Source: Coriobacteriaceae bacterium AF08-21
GTDB taxonomy: Bacteria > Actinomycetota > Coriobacteriia > Coriobacteriales > Coriobacteriaceae
Assembly: GCA_027687465.1 (NCBI GenBank)
Contig: JAQCQR010000005.1
Coordinates: forward strand, 62,001-126,000
Reading direction: 5' to 3'
DNA: 64,000 nucleotides
The notes beneath the pieces are model-generated. The model saw only the letters and a program-made list of their open reading frames with translations. It ran no database searches and had not been told where the DNA came from. Numbering within the stretch: the stretch's first letter is position 1; each line of letters begins with the position of its first letter. Shown here piece after piece: positions 46,784 to 57,245 of this stretch. A program made the translations under genes and the position numbers.

Positions 46784-47505
46784 CAGCGCCTCCCGCCCTC
46801 GAAGCGCACCGCAAAGTAGGCGTCTTGGAACCCCTGCTTGCTGCTGCGCGACAGCGGAATGCACGCGCCGGAGCGCATGACGATGTCCGTGCGATCGAAG
46901 TGGTCGATGTTGCGCAAGTTGACCTGGTAGCTACGGTGGCATTTAAAGAAGGTGGCATTTTGCGCCAAACGGTCCTCGACGCTGCGGAACGACTCGAGTG
47001 CCTCGATATCGCGTCCGTCGCGCAGGTGGAAGACCACGTGCTTGTTGCGCGCCTCGGCATATTCGATGTCGGACAGGCGCAGGGCGTGGTAGCCAAAGGA
47101 CGTTTTGATCACGAGCTCGTCGGTTGCCGCCGGGCGCATGCTCGAAAGTTCGTCGAGTAACTGCGCCAGGCGTTCGTAAGTCACGGGCTTGAGCAGATAG
47201 TCGAAGGCGCGGACCTCGTAGGACTCCAGTGCAAACTCGGGCGACGAGGTAAGGAACACCAGGCGCACGGCGGTGTCGGCCTGGCGCAATTCGCGTGCGG
47301 TGTCCATGCCGTTGACGAGCGGCATGATCATGTCGAGCAGGATGATGTCGGCGCGCGACGCGGCATGGCGCGCCAGCAGGTCCTCGCCGCGCGTGACGAG
47401 CGCAACATCGACCGCCGTGCCCGTATCGCTCGACCAACGGTCGATCATCCGGTGCAGTCTATCTAGAAAAGCGACGTCATCGTCGCAGGCAATAATCTTG
47501 AGCAT
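46783..47505 (-). CDS. LytTR-family response regulator (AgrA-like)
   Basis: A 240-residue response regulator. The receiver domain has CDDD, phospho-acceptor Asp in IILLDMIMPLVNG and a Lys in LLKPVTYERL. The C-terminal LytTR DNA-binding domain (about 140-240) contains YHALRLSDIEYAEARNKHVV and FFKCHRSYQVNLRNI. It probably is phosphorylated by the downstream GHKL kinase, with which it shares an ATGA overlap. ATG 47505 follows AGGGGGCCCGA. LytTR regulators in this pairing often control bacteriocins, adhesion or quorum responses, but nothing nearby supports a specific target. Confidence 0.92.
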   Translation of the reverse strand: MLKIIACDDDVAFLDRLHRMIDRWSSDTGTAVDVALVTRGEDLLARHAASRADIILLDMIMPLVNGMDTARELRQADTAVRLVFLTSSPEFALESYEVRAFDYLLKPVTYERLAQLLDELSSMRPAATDELVIKTSFGYHALRLSDIEYAEARNKHVVFHLRDGRDIEALESFRSVEDRLAQNATFFKCHRSYQVNLRNIDHFDRTDIVMRSGACIPLSRSSKQGFQDAYFAVRFEGGRR

Positions 47506-47711
47506 TCGGGCCCCCTTAGTAGTTCGATTTTGCCACATTGGGCGCGTGCCGCTCGCGGGGGAGCGCCCGTTCGTGCCTCATGGTGCGCAACTCGCGCCGA
47601 GCGGTATTGCGGTGGCGAAAGATGCCTCCTGCGCTATCGAGAGCTCGGCTATCCTCAGCTTGCCAGTTCGAAAATGGACCTGCCGCATGATTGAATCTTT
47701 ATTTTAACTTT

Positions 47712-47761
47712 ACACCTAGGTTTACAGCTGTCTTGTCAGCTGTAAACCTAGGTGTCATACT
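47712..47761 (+). promoter_or_regulatory. NiaR operator and promoter candidate upstream of nadA
   Basis: A perfect palindrome with 19-base arms: ACACCTAGGTTTACAGCTG (47712-47730) and CAGCTGTAAACCTAGGTGT (47737-47755), loop TCTTGT. A -35 TTGTCA (47733-47738) and a -10 CATACT (47756-47761) at 17 bases fall on and next to it, so a bound repressor would block transcription of nadABC-niaR. NiaR is encoded at the end of that operon. Confidence 0.75.
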
Positions 47762-47796
47762 AAAGCCCCAAGATTCGCCAAAAGAGAGGGGCCTTG

Positions 47797-48822
47797 ATGG
47801 CACAGAGCGCGAACATGGATGCGTCGGAGCTTGCACGCGATATCGCGGCCGGCCTAGCATCGGCAACGACGGCAACGGAGCGCGCGGCACTGATGCCCGC
47901 AGAGCTCGTCGAGGCTATTCAGCAACTAAAAACCCAACGTGGCGCGGTGATCCTGGCACACTATTACGTGGCGCCCGAGGTCCAAGCCGTTGCCGATTAC
48001 GTCGGCGACAGCTTCTACCTGGCAAAACTCGCCAAGAGCCTGCCGCAGCAGACCATCGTGCTGTGCGGCGTGGAGTTTATGGGCGAGAGTGCCAAGCTGC
48101 TCAACCCCACCAAGACCGTGCTGCTGCCCGAGCCGGGCGCGGACTGCCCCATGGCTCACATGGTCAAGCGCGAGACGGTCGACGCGGCGCGCACCGAGTA
48201 CGGCGACGACCTGGCCGTGGTCTGCTACGTCAACTCCACGGTCGAGATCAAGAGCTGGAGCGACGTGTGCGTCACCAGCTCCAACGCCGTTAAGATCGTG
48301 TCCGAGCTGCCGCAGCAGCATATACTGTTCATTCCCGACCAAAACCTGGGCCGTTTCGTAGCCGAGCAGGTGCCGCAAAAGCACATCATCCTCAACAACG
48401 GCTACTGCCCGCGCCATCACATCATCACCGTCGAGCAGATCGTCGACGCGACGGAGGCCCACCCCGACGCGCTCGTGCTGGCGCATCCCGAGTGCAAGGC
48501 CGACGTCCTGGCCGAGGCCGACTACATCGGCTCCACCGCCGGCATTATCAAGTACGCCGAGGAGTCGGACGCGAGCGAGTTCATTATCGTGACGGTCCGC
48601 GGTGTGCTCTACGAGCTCGAGCGCCGCTGCCAGGGCACCGGCAAGAAGTTCTACTTCCCCGCGGTGCAGCCCACCTGCGTCAACATGGATCTCATCACGC
48701 TCGAAAAGCTCGTGCGCTGCTTGGAGACGGGTGAGGGCGAGGTGCAGATCGGCGTGTCGGACGAGGCTGCCGACCAGGCCAAACTTACGCTCGACCGCAT
48801 GCTCGAGTACGCAGCACGCTAG
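47797..48822 (+). CDS. nadA: Quinolinate synthase
   Basis: NadA condenses iminoaspartate with dihydroxyacetone phosphate to quinolinate, the second step of de novo NAD synthesis. This 341-residue protein has the family features: LAHYYVAPEVQAVADYVGDS, and the [4Fe-4S] cysteine positions in VLCGVEFMGES, CYVNSTVE and QPTCVNMDLI. A TTG three bases earlier is less likely than ATG 47797. It heads the nadA-nadB-nadC-niaR operon behind the palindrome at 47712. Expected to be repressed by NiaR when niacin is present. Confidence 0.96.
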   Translation: MAQSANMDASELARDIAAGLASATTATERAALMPAELVEAIQQLKTQRGAVILAHYYVAPEVQAVADYVGDSFYLAKLAKSLPQQTIVLCGVEFMGESAKLLNPTKTVLLPEPGADCPMAHMVKRETVDAARTEYGDDLAVVCYVNSTVEIKSWSDVCVTSSNAVKIVSELPQQHILFIPDQNLGRFVAEQVPQKHIILNNGYCPRHHIITVEQIVDATEAHPDALVLAHPECKADVLAEADYIGSTAGIIKYAEESDASEFIIVTVRGVLYELERRCQGTGKKFYFPAVQPTCVNMDLITLEKLVRCLETGEGEVQIGVSDEAADQAKLTLDRMLEYAAR

Positions 48823-48825
48823 AAC

Positions 48826-48860
48826 AATGTGGCATGAGGGACGGTTTCTTATGTCACATT
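48826..48860. repeat. Degenerate palindrome in the nadA-nadB gap
   Basis: AATGTGGCATGAGGG and CTTATGTCACATT form an imperfect stem. The outer ends match the perfect palindrome at 503-537. It leaves just enough room for the nadB ribosome binding site. Confidence 0.55.
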
Positions 48861-48877
48861 CAAGGGAGAGGATTCCT

Positions 48878-50254
48878 GTGGAAACCAAGCAATACCCCGA
48901 TATGGAGTGCGACGTCGTCATTGCCGGCTGCGGCGTAGCGGGCCTGTACGCGGCGCTCAACCTGCCGACGAGCACGCGCGTGATCATGCTCTCCAAGGGC
49001 GCGGTCGACGAATGCGATTCGATGCTCGCGCAGGGCGGCATCTGCGTGCTGCCCGAGGGCTCGGACTACGATGCCTTCTTTGAGGACACCATGCACGCCG
49101 GCCATTACGAGAACCGCCGCGAGAGCGTCGACATCATGATCCGCTCGAGCCGCTCGGTCATCAATGACCTGCTGGCCATGGGCGTGGACTTTGAGCGCAA
49201 GGCCGATGGCGGCCTCGACTTTACCCGCGAGGGCGCGCACAGCCGCCCGCGCATTGCCTTCCATGCCGATATTACGGGCAAGGAGATCACAACCAAGCTG
49301 CTCCAGGCCGTTCGCAAGCTGGACAACGTGCAGATTTTGGAGTACGTGGCCATGACCGACATCCTGACGGGCGAGGGTGGCGGCGCCACGGTGTGCACCG
49401 GCGTTATCGCCGTTCCCGTGGACGAGGACAACTCGGTTCGTCCCGCCGACGAGCTGGCAAATGCCGCCGAGGGCGTGCATGCCGGCGAGCCGTTTAAGAT
49501 CCATGCCCGCCACACGCTGTGGGCGACGGGCGGTATCGGCGGCGTATACGACCATTCGACCAACTACCCGCAGCTCACAGGCGATGCCTGCTACATCGCT
49601 CAGGAGCATGGCATTAAGATGGAGCACCTGGACTACGTGCAGATTCACCCCACGGGACTGTTCTCGCCGCAGCCGGGTCGCACCTTCCTGATCAGCGAGA
49701 GCTGCCGCGGCGAGGGCGCGATTTTGCTCAACGCCGCCGGCGAGCGCTTTACCGATGAGCTTCAGCCGCGCGATGTGGTCGCCGCCGCTATTCGCGAGCA
49801 GATGAAGCAGGACGGCACCGAGCACGAGTGGCTGAGCTTTGCCCCCGTCGAGCGCGATGTGGTGACCGGGCACTTTGCCAACATTCGCGCACGCTGCCTG
49901 GAGGACGGCCGCGATATCTTGGACGAGCCCATCCCCGTTACGCCCACACAGCACTACTTTATGGGCGGCGTGTGGGTCGACAAGGACGGCCGCACCTCGA
50001 TGCCCGAGCTCTACGCCGCGGGCGAGACGGCTTGCAACGGCGTTCACGGCAAGAACCGCCTTGCATCAAACAGCCTGCTCGAGGCGCTGGTCTGGGGTCG
50101 TCGCGCCGCGTGGTACATGCGTACCGGCGAGTCGCTCGCCGTGGAGCGGGCGGGCGAGCCCGCGCTCGACGGGCGTCATCGCGCCCTGAGCGCCGACTCC
50201 CTGGCGATCGATGATTTGGCCCGTGCCGCCGGCACGCAGGCCGTGGAGGAGTAG
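48878..50254 (+). CDS. nadB: L-aspartate oxidase, short form
   Basis: NadB oxidises L-aspartate to iminoaspartate using FAD, the first step of de novo NAD synthesis. The N-terminal FAD-binding VVIAGCGVAGLYAAL is clear, with SMLAQGGICV and REGAHSRPRI, and the fumarate-reductase-like HPTGLFSPQPGRTFLISESC and GVHGKNRLASNSLLEALVWG segments. At 458 residues it is shorter than the about 530 of E. coli NadB and lacks the C-terminal helical domain, as in several other bacteria. A GTG start at 48878 with AAGGGAGAGG upstream fits best; an in-frame ATG lies at 48851. It follows nadA by 55 bases. Confidence 0.92.
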   Translation: METKQYPDMECDVVIAGCGVAGLYAALNLPTSTRVIMLSKGAVDECDSMLAQGGICVLPEGSDYDAFFEDTMHAGHYENRRESVDIMIRSSRSVINDLLAMGVDFERKADGGLDFTREGAHSRPRIAFHADITGKEITTKLLQAVRKLDNVQILEYVAMTDILTGEGGGATVCTGVIAVPVDEDNSVRPADELANAAEGVHAGEPFKIHARHTLWATGGIGGVYDHSTNYPQLTGDACYIAQEHGIKMEHLDYVQIHPTGLFSPQPGRTFLISESCRGEGAILLNAAGERFTDELQPRDVVAAAIREQMKQDGTEHEWLSFAPVERDVVTGHFANIRARCLEDGRDILDEPIPVTPTQHYFMGGVWVDKDGRTSMPELYAAGETACNGVHGKNRLASNSLLEALVWGRRAAWYMRTGESLAVERAGEPALDGRHRALSADSLAIDDLARAAGTQAVEE

Positions 50255-50257
50255 ACC

Positions 50258-51118
50258 ATGAATCCCATTACCATGAAACTCGTCGTCGATGATCTGATTC
50301 TGCAGGCTCTGCGCGAGGACATTACCTTTGAGGACGTGAGCACGGCGAGCGTGTGCCCCACGGCGCGTCCCGCCACGGTGGAGCTTATCGCCAAGGCCGA
50401 TGGCATCATCGCCGGCCTGGATGTGTTCGCTCGCACCTTTGAGCTGCTGGATTCGCAGAGCTCGGTGCTGTTTGATGTTGCCGACGGTGACGAGGTGCAC
50501 GCCGGCGACCACGTGGGCCAGGTGCGCGGCGATGCGCGCGTGCTGCTTTCGGGCGAGCGCGTGGCGCTCAACTACCTGCAGCGCATGAGCGGTATCGCTA
50601 CCTATACACACAGAATGGCTGCGGTGCTCGAGGGCACCAAGACCGTGCTCGTCGACACGCGCAAGACCACGCCGGGCATGCGCGTCTTCGAGAAGGCCGC
50701 GGTCGAGATCGGCGGCGGCAGCAACCACCGCTACAACCTGTCGACAGCCGTCATGCTCAAGGACAACCACATCGATGCCGCCGGTGGCGTGACGCGCGCG
50801 ATCGAGATGGCGCGCGCCCACGCGTCGTTTACCACGACGGTCGAGATTGAGTGCGAGAACCTGGACATGGTACGCGAAGCCGTGGAGGCCGGCGCCGATA
50901 TCATCATGTTCGACAACATGACCCATGACGACATGGCCGCCGCCATCGAGCTTATCGCCGGTCGCGCCAAGACCGAGTGCTCGGGCAACGTGGACGCTAA
51001 CAATATCCGCGCGCTTGCCGACCTGGGCGTCGACTACATTAGCTCGGGCGCCCTGACGCACTCCGCGCCGATCCTCGACCTCTCGCTTAAGCACCTGCGT
51101 CTGCTGGACGGTAAATAA
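50258..51118 (+). CDS. nadC: Quinolinate phosphoribosyltransferase
   Basis: NadC converts quinolinate and PRPP to nicotinate mononucleotide. This 286-residue type II phosphoribosyltransferase has LREDITFEDVSTASV at the N-terminus, the ERVALNYLQRMSGIAT helix, DTRKTTPGMRVFEKAAV, GGGSNHRYNLSTAVMLKDNH and VDYISSGALTHS, all standard. It starts three bases after nadB and its stop overlaps the niaR ATG (TAATG), so the four genes are one translationally coupled operon. Confidence 0.97.
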   Translation: MNPITMKLVVDDLILQALREDITFEDVSTASVCPTARPATVELIAKADGIIAGLDVFARTFELLDSQSSVLFDVADGDEVHAGDHVGQVRGDARVLLSGERVALNYLQRMSGIATYTHRMAAVLEGTKTVLVDTRKTTPGMRVFEKAAVEIGGGSNHRYNLSTAVMLKDNHIDAAGGVTRAIEMARAHASFTTTVEIECENLDMVREAVEAGADIIMFDNMTHDDMAAAIELIAGRAKTECSGNVDANNIRALADLGVDYISSGALTHSAPILDLSLKHLRLLDGK

Positions 51119-51663
51119 TGAACGCCCGCGAGCGTCGCCGTGCCATCATGGGCGTGCTCGAAGGAGCCAAGGAGCCCGTTTCGGGCAGCGCACTTGCCCG
51201 CGAGGTTGGCGTGAGCCGTCAGGTCGTGGTTCAGGATATTGCCCTGTTGCGTGCCGATGGGCACGATATCGTGGCGACCAACCGCGGCTACGTGCTGCAG
51301 GAAGCCGCGAGTAGCCCCGCCGTGCCCACGCGTCTTGTTAAGGTGCGCCACAGCGTGGAGCAGGCGGGCGACGAGCTTACGAGTATCGTCGACGCGGGTG
51401 GCGCCGTGCTCAACGTGATCGTCAATCACCGCGTGTACGGTAAGATCACGGCCGACCTGGACATTCGCAATCGTCGCGATGTTGAGCGCTACCTAGAGGG
51501 CATCGCCAGCGGCAAGAGCTTTCCACTACTAACGGTGACGAGCGGCTACCACTTCCATCGCATCGCGGCGGAGGACGAGCAGACCCTCGACGAGATCGAG
51601 GCGATGCTCAAAGAGAAAGGCTACTTGGCAGACCTGATGCCCTACGAGGATGATCTCTCTTAG
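51118..51663 (+). CDS. niaR: NiaR-type niacin-responsive repressor
   Basis: A 181-residue regulator with an N-terminal winged helix (VSGSALAREVGVSRQVVVQD) and a C-terminal 3H domain with the three conserved histidines (VRHSVEQAG, VNHRVYG, SGYHFHR), the nicotinate- and metal-binding module of NiaR/YrxA. It is the last gene of the nad operon and overlaps nadC. It presumably represses nadABC in response to niacin through the long palindrome at 47712-47755, giving autoregulation. A strong bidirectional terminator follows. Confidence 0.93.
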   Translation: MNARERRRAIMGVLEGAKEPVSGSALAREVGVSRQVVVQDIALLRADGHDIVATNRGYVLQEAASSPAVPTRLVKVRHSVEQAGDELTSIVDAGGAVLNVIVNHRVYGKITADLDIRNRRDVERYLEGIASGKSFPLLTVTSGYHFHRIAAEDEQTLDEIEAMLKEKGYLADLMPYEDDLS

Positions 51664-51722
51664 CCGACGCTGCAAACGCCCCTAAGCGGCAATTTGGCCT
51701 CAAATTAGCTGCCTATACAAAC

Positions 51723-51760
51723 AAAAGGAGGCCTCCGCGGCGATGCGGAGGCCTCCTTTT
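51723..51760. terminator. Bidirectional terminator between niaR and ferredoxin
   Basis: AAAAGGAGGCCTCCGC (51723-51738) and GCGGAGGCCTCCTTTT (51745-51760) pair perfectly over 16 bp, with T-runs in both directions. It serves the convergent niaR and ferredoxin genes. Confidence 0.95.
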
Positions 51761-51800
51761 TGTGCACGGTGTACTTTTGAGTGTGCAGGTGGGGGAGCTG

Positions 51801-51986
51801 TTACTCCTCGACGATCTCGGTGATCGCGCCGGCGGGGCAAGCGTCCTGGCAAGCGCCACAGGCGACGCAGGAATCCTCGTCAGCGACGGTAGCGACGTCC
51901 TGGAGCTCCAGAACGCCAGCGGGGCAGGAGTCGACGCAAACGCCACAAGCGATGCACTCGTCGGCATCAATTACGGGATGAGCCAT
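51801..51986 (-). CDS. 2[4Fe-4S] ferredoxin
   Basis: A 61-residue bacterial-type ferredoxin that carries electrons in anaerobic metabolism. Two four-cysteine motifs are complete: CIACGVCVDSCP and CVACGACQDACP, each expected to bind a [4Fe-4S] cluster. The start at 51986 follows GAGAGGAAACTACC; an upstream open extension does not fit the family length. It is monocistronic and convergent with niaR. Partner enzymes, for example a pyruvate:ferredoxin oxidoreductase or hydrogenase, are not in the window. Confidence 0.97.
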   Translation of the reverse strand: MAHPVIDADECIACGVCVDSCPAGVLELQDVATVADEDSCVACGACQDACPAGAITEIVEE

Positions 51987-52208
51987 GGTAGTTTCCTCTC
52001 TGTTGACCGACGCTACAGGCGATGCGCGCCGGTTTGATTCGGGCAAAAACATACCACGGGAGCGACCGTTTGCAATACCCTCTGGCCGGCATCTTCATAC
52101 CGTTCGCCGAGTATGCCAAGGTTTACTAAAAAACATGCAGGTGAGGCCGTTGAGCTGCGCAAATGTTAGCTAAAGGTGACTTGAAATATTGAGCTATTGA
52201 GCGCGCCC

Positions 52209-52380
52209 GCGGAAAGCGCATCCCATTATTTTGCCGAAAAACGGGTCACGGTTTCCGGTTGGACCGCCCGGCGGAAGCTGCGTCCCGGAATTGGTGCTCA
52301 AACTGGGATGTAGCTTCCGGTTGAGCGCTCAACCGGAAACCGCATCCCGGAATCCACGCTCAAATCGGGACGAGCTTTCC
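52209..52380. repeat. Tandem palindromic array, GGAAAGCGCATCCC family (3 units)
   Basis: Three units begin near 52211, 52273 and 52334, each with GGAA...CC left and GG...TTCC right arms (for example GGAAGCTGCGTCCC with GGGATGTAGCTTCC) and GCTCAAA-type loops. It is related to the array at 37311-37471. The rest of 51987-52508 shows nothing I can assign. Confidence 0.75.
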
Positions 52381-52508
52381 GCAAGGTAGCCCCAGGCATC
52401 CCCGGACGCAAACCTCAGCCATCTCTACATAGATCTCAATAGATCTGCTGAGAACTCAAACAGTGCATCTACCTGCGCATTTGAGAACCTAAACTCTCAG
52501 AGATAAGA

Positions 52509-52540
52509 AATCTTATATGAATTGACTTAGATTTTGTATA
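52509..52540 (+). promoter_or_regulatory. Heat-shock promoter/operator candidate of dnaK
   Basis: AATCTTATAT (52509-52518), five variable bases, then GACTTAGATTT (52524-52534) and TGTATA. The same two blocks with the same five-base gap precede clpB at 61717-61749. ATCTTA...TTAGAT forms an imperfect inverted repeat. It is 104 bases before dnaK. The likely binder is HspR; its usual HAIR sequence is matched only partly. Confidence 0.6.
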
Positions 52541-52643
52541 TTCCGGCCCATAAGGGGATACACTACATCCTGAAAGACAAGCCGAAGCGCCGCTCGACAG
52601 ACCGTCGAGACGGCGCGAACGCAAAAGAGAGAGGGAATTTCTA

Positions 52644-54536
<1,893 letters not shown>

Positions 54537-54538
54537 TC

Positions 54539-55381
54539 ATGTCCGCCCGTAAAGCTCGCACGGAGGCGGCTGCCGCTGGCGCCGCCCCCGTTGACTCTGA
54601 GGAGAAGGACGTGAAGATTCCCGTAGAGGCCGCAGACGATACCGAGGCCAACGAGGCCGAGGCCGCCGAGGCTGCCGAGAACCAGGTAGAGGATTCCAAC
54701 AAGGAGGCGACGATGACCGAGGACGAGATGGTGGAAGCTGCTATCCGCGCCGGTGAGGAAGCCGCCGACAACGACTTTAAGCTCAAGTTCGAGCAGGCCC
54801 AGAAGGAGCTTGCCGACGTGCGCAGCGAGCTCGATGCTGCGGCAGAGGCTCAGAAGGCCGCCGAGGACAAGGCAAAGGACGCCACCGAGCGCACCGCCCG
54901 TCTACAGGCCGACTGGGAGAACTTCCGTCGCCGCACTGCTAACGAGCGCATCGCCGAGCGCGAGCGCGCGACCGAGAAACTCGTCACTGCGCTGCTGCCG
55001 GTGATCGACGATATCGAGCGTGCAATCGACCATGCCCGTAGCCAGGAGCTTTCCGACGACTTTAAGCAGTTCGTCGATGGCGTCGATGCGGTGCATGCCA
55101 AGCTGCTCGATGTGTTTGCGCACGAGGGCGTTGAGCCCATCGACCCCAAGGGCGAGGCGTTCGATCCGCTTGAGCATCAGGCTGTGGGTCGCGTCGAGGA
55201 CGCATCGCAGTACGACGAGACCGTCAACGACGTGTACCAGAAGGGCTACCGCATGGCGGACCGCATCCTGCGCTCCGCGATGGTGACGGTGACCTACGGT
55301 GGCGAGAAGCGCCCCGCACCGGAGCCCGAAGCGGCGCCCGAGGATGCTGCGGCCGATACGGCTGAGAGCACCGAGGAGTAA
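54539..55381 (+). CDS. grpE: Nucleotide exchange factor GrpE
   Basis: GrpE releases ADP from DnaK. At 280 residues it is longer than usual because of an acidic, low-complexity N-terminal region of about 65 residues (EAADDTEANEAEAAEAAEN). The long coiled coil (residues about 75-130) and the conserved domain FRRRTANERIAERERATEKL, then HQAVGRVEDASQYDETVNDV with GYRMADRILRSAMVTV are clear. It starts three bases after the dnaK stop and is followed by a terminator, so dnaJ and hspR have their own transcription or read through. Confidence 0.97.
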   Translation: MSARKARTEAAAAGAAPVDSEEKDVKIPVEAADDTEANEAEAAEAAENQVEDSNKEATMTEDEMVEAAIRAGEEAADNDFKLKFEQAQKELADVRSELDAAAEAQKAAEDKAKDATERTARLQADWENFRRRTANERIAERERATEKLVTALLPVIDDIERAIDHARSQELSDDFKQFVDGVDAVHAKLLDVFAHEGVEPIDPKGEAFDPLEHQAVGRVEDASQYDETVNDVYQKGYRMADRILRSAMVTVTYGGEKRPAPEPEAAPEDAAADTAESTEE

Positions 55382-55386
55382 TTGAG

Positions 55387-55417
55387 AAGGGCCCCGGGGC
55401 AACACCCGGGGCCCTTT
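55387..55417 (+). terminator. Intrinsic terminator after grpE
   Basis: AAGGGCCCCGGG (55387-55398) pairs with CCCGGGGCCCTT (55405-55416), followed by TTCT. It lies between grpE and dnaJ. Confidence 0.8.
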
Positions 55418-55489
55418 CTGGCCTAGTGCCATATGAAAGCATGAGCCGTCGTCTGCATGGACGGCGGACGTAACAGGAGAGGAGCTACG

Positions 55490-56455
55490 ATGGCTGCAGG
55501 CAAAACCTTCTATGACATCCTGGGCGTATCCAAGAGCGCCTCCGACAAAGAGATCAAGAGCGCGTTTCGCAAGCTCGCGCAAAAATATCACCCCGATGCC
55601 GGCGGCGACGAGGCCAAGTTTAAGGAGATTAGCGAGGCCTACGAGACGCTTTCGGACGAGAAGAAGCGCAAAGAGTACGACCAGATGCTCATGTTCGGCG
55701 GCATGCCGGGCGTGGGCGGCGCGTATAGCGGTGGCTACGGCGCCGGTGCCGGCGCCAGCGGCTGGGGCGATATCTTCGACAGCATCTTTAGTGGCAACGG
55801 CGCCTGGGGCAGCGATTGGGGCTCGGGCTTTGCCGGGGCCGCGGGCGCTGCCGGTGCGGGCGCGGGTCGCAACCGCGCGCGCAAGGGCGGCGATCTGTCG
55901 CTGACTGTCGACGTAACGGCCGAGGACGCGTTTCGCGGCGTGACGCACAAGGTCACCTACCGCATTCCCTCGACGGGCGAGCAGCAGACCATCACGGTCT
56001 CGGTGCCTGCGGGTGCGGTCGACGGCGGCAAATTGCGTTACAAGCGCCGCGGCGAGTACGGCGTTGCCGGAGGCGAGCGCGGCGACCTGGTCGTGACCAC
56101 GCATGTGGAGGAGCATCCGCTGTTTAAGCGCAAGGGTGCCGATGTGACCATGGAGGTGCCGATCTCGGTCTACGAGGCGGCGCTCGGCTGCACGGTGGAT
56201 GTGCCCACGCCCGGCGGCGCGACGGTTCGTCTGAAGGTGCCCGCTGGCACCCAGACGGGCAAGAAGTTCCGCTTTAAGGAGATGGGTGCACCCGACGTTA
56301 AGCATCGCGGTCGCACGGGTGCGCTGCTCGTCGAGATCAAGGTGCAGGTTCCCACGAGCCTGTCCGACGATGAGCGCGATGCCATGACCAAGCTGCGCGA
56401 GGCCGACACGCGCGATTATCGCGAGAAGGTCAACCGTTACAAGGCGACGTTCTAG
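55490..56455 (+). CDS. DnaJ-family co-chaperone without zinc finger (CbpA-type)
   Basis: A 321-residue J-domain protein that stimulates DnaK. The J domain has [20 protein letters not shown] and the HPD motif in [10 protein letters not shown] Gly-rich linker (about 70-140) leads directly into the two C-terminal beta-barrel domains ([33 protein letters not shown]). The four CxxCxGxG zinc motifs of classic DnaJ are absent, so it is a class B, CbpA-type protein. ATG 55490 follows CAGGAGAGGAGC. The dnaK-grpE-J-hspR order is as in many actinobacteria, where a full DnaJ is more usual here. Confidence 0.95.
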   Translation: MAAGKTFYDILGVSKSASDKEIKSAFRKLAQKYHPDAGGDEAKFKEISEAYETLSDEKKRKEYDQMLMFGGMPGVGGAYSGGYGAGAGASGWGDIFDSIFSGNGAWGSDWGSGFAGAAGAAGAGAGRNRARKGGDLSLTVDVTAEDAFRGVTHKVTYRIPSTGEQQTITVSVPAGAVDGGKLRYKRRGEYGVAGGERGDLVVTTHVEEHPLFKRKGADVTMEVPISVYEAALGCTVDVPTPGGATVRLKVPAGTQTGKKFRFKEMGAPDVKHRGRTGALLVEIKVQVPTSLSDDERDAMTKLREADTRDYREKVNRYKATF

Positions 56456-56528
56456 TTTGGTTGCGTGGCCCACGGGCTGGCCGCAGGCTTATGATGGAGA
56501 TGTGCGAGACGGAAAGGGGTCAGGTAGC

Positions 56529-56945
56529 ATGGCCGAGGACAATAGGAACAAACCGCTGTATATGATCAGCGTGGCGGCCGAGCTGACCGGCATGCACCCG
56601 CAGACTCTGCGCGTCTACGAGTCCAAGGGCCTGGTGAATCCTCAGCGCTCGGGCGGTAACACGCGCCTGTATTCGCGTGCCGATATCGAGCGTCTGGAAC
56701 TCATCAACCAGCTGACCGACGAGGGCATCAACCTTGCCGGCGTGGTGCGCATCCTCGATATGAAGGAGCGTGCTGAGGAGCGCGAGCGCGAGAACGAGAA
56801 GCTTCGCGCTCGCGTGCGCCAGCTCGAGGACGAGCTGCACGAGTACAAGATGCAAAAGAAGATCACTGCTCTGGCCCCGCGCGACGGCTCAGTCAACCCC
56901 GAGCAAGTCATGCGCAAGCTTTTGGGCGCCGGCGGGGATCTCTAG
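56529..56945 (+). CDS. hspR: MerR-family heat-shock repressor HspR
   Basis: HspR represses the dnaK operon in actinobacteria with DnaK as co-repressor. This 138-residue protein has the MerR helix-turn-helix (YMISVAAELTGMHPQTLRVY, ESKGLVNPQRSGGNTRLYS) and a coiled coil (RERENEKLRARVRQLEDELH). The ATG at 56529 has AGG four bases upstream and AAAGGGGTC further out. It is the last gene in the cluster. Likely targets are the shared dnaK/clpB elements. The 34-base hairpin at its TAG stop is also found at hypD. Confidence 0.93.
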   Translation: MAEDNRNKPLYMISVAAELTGMHPQTLRVYESKGLVNPQRSGGNTRLYSRADIERLELINQLTDEGINLAGVVRILDMKERAEERERENEKLRARVRQLEDELHEYKMQKKITALAPRDGSVNPEQVMRKLLGAGGDL

Positions 56946-56977
56946 GTTCCGCCGTTCTAACGAACGGCGGACCGGTC
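56944..56977 (+). repeat. Stop-codon-linked hairpin, copy 2 (after hspR)
   Basis: It begins within the hspR TAG and matches the 34 bases after hypD exactly (39375-39408, opposite strand). TCCGCCGTTC/GAACGGCGGA forms a 10-bp stem with loop TAAC. No T-run follows. Confidence 0.8.
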
Positions 56978-56981
56978 CACT

Positions 56982-57108
56982 CATTGGGGACAGACTTAAA
57001 TGAGTGCCCGCAGAATGAGAGTGGATAATCTCCCGTTTTTGGCCTGTTTGCAGGCTCAAAGTGGGAGATTATCCACTCTCGTCATTTCGGCGTCTAAGTC
57101 TGCCCCCG
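56982..57108. repeat. Composite nested palindrome, GTGGATAATCTCCC family, copy 4
   Basis: A GGGGACAGACTTAAATGAGTG left end pairs with TCTAAGTCTGCCCCC at the right end, and nested inside is the 64-bp GAGAGTGGATAATC palindrome (57017-57080). This shows that the GGGGAC and GTGGATAATC families can form one composite element. The rest of the gap to 57245 is the promoter region of the hydratase gene. Confidence 0.75.
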
Positions 57109-57245
57109 GCACCCAACTCGTTCTTTGCTTTACTGAGATAAAGTGAACGTGCAGATTCGTAACCCACTCGCAACCGTTCTATGGCACGATATTGAACGAA
57201 TGTATGCTATGCGCCCAAATCGTTTTGGGCAGAGTGGGAGACAGT

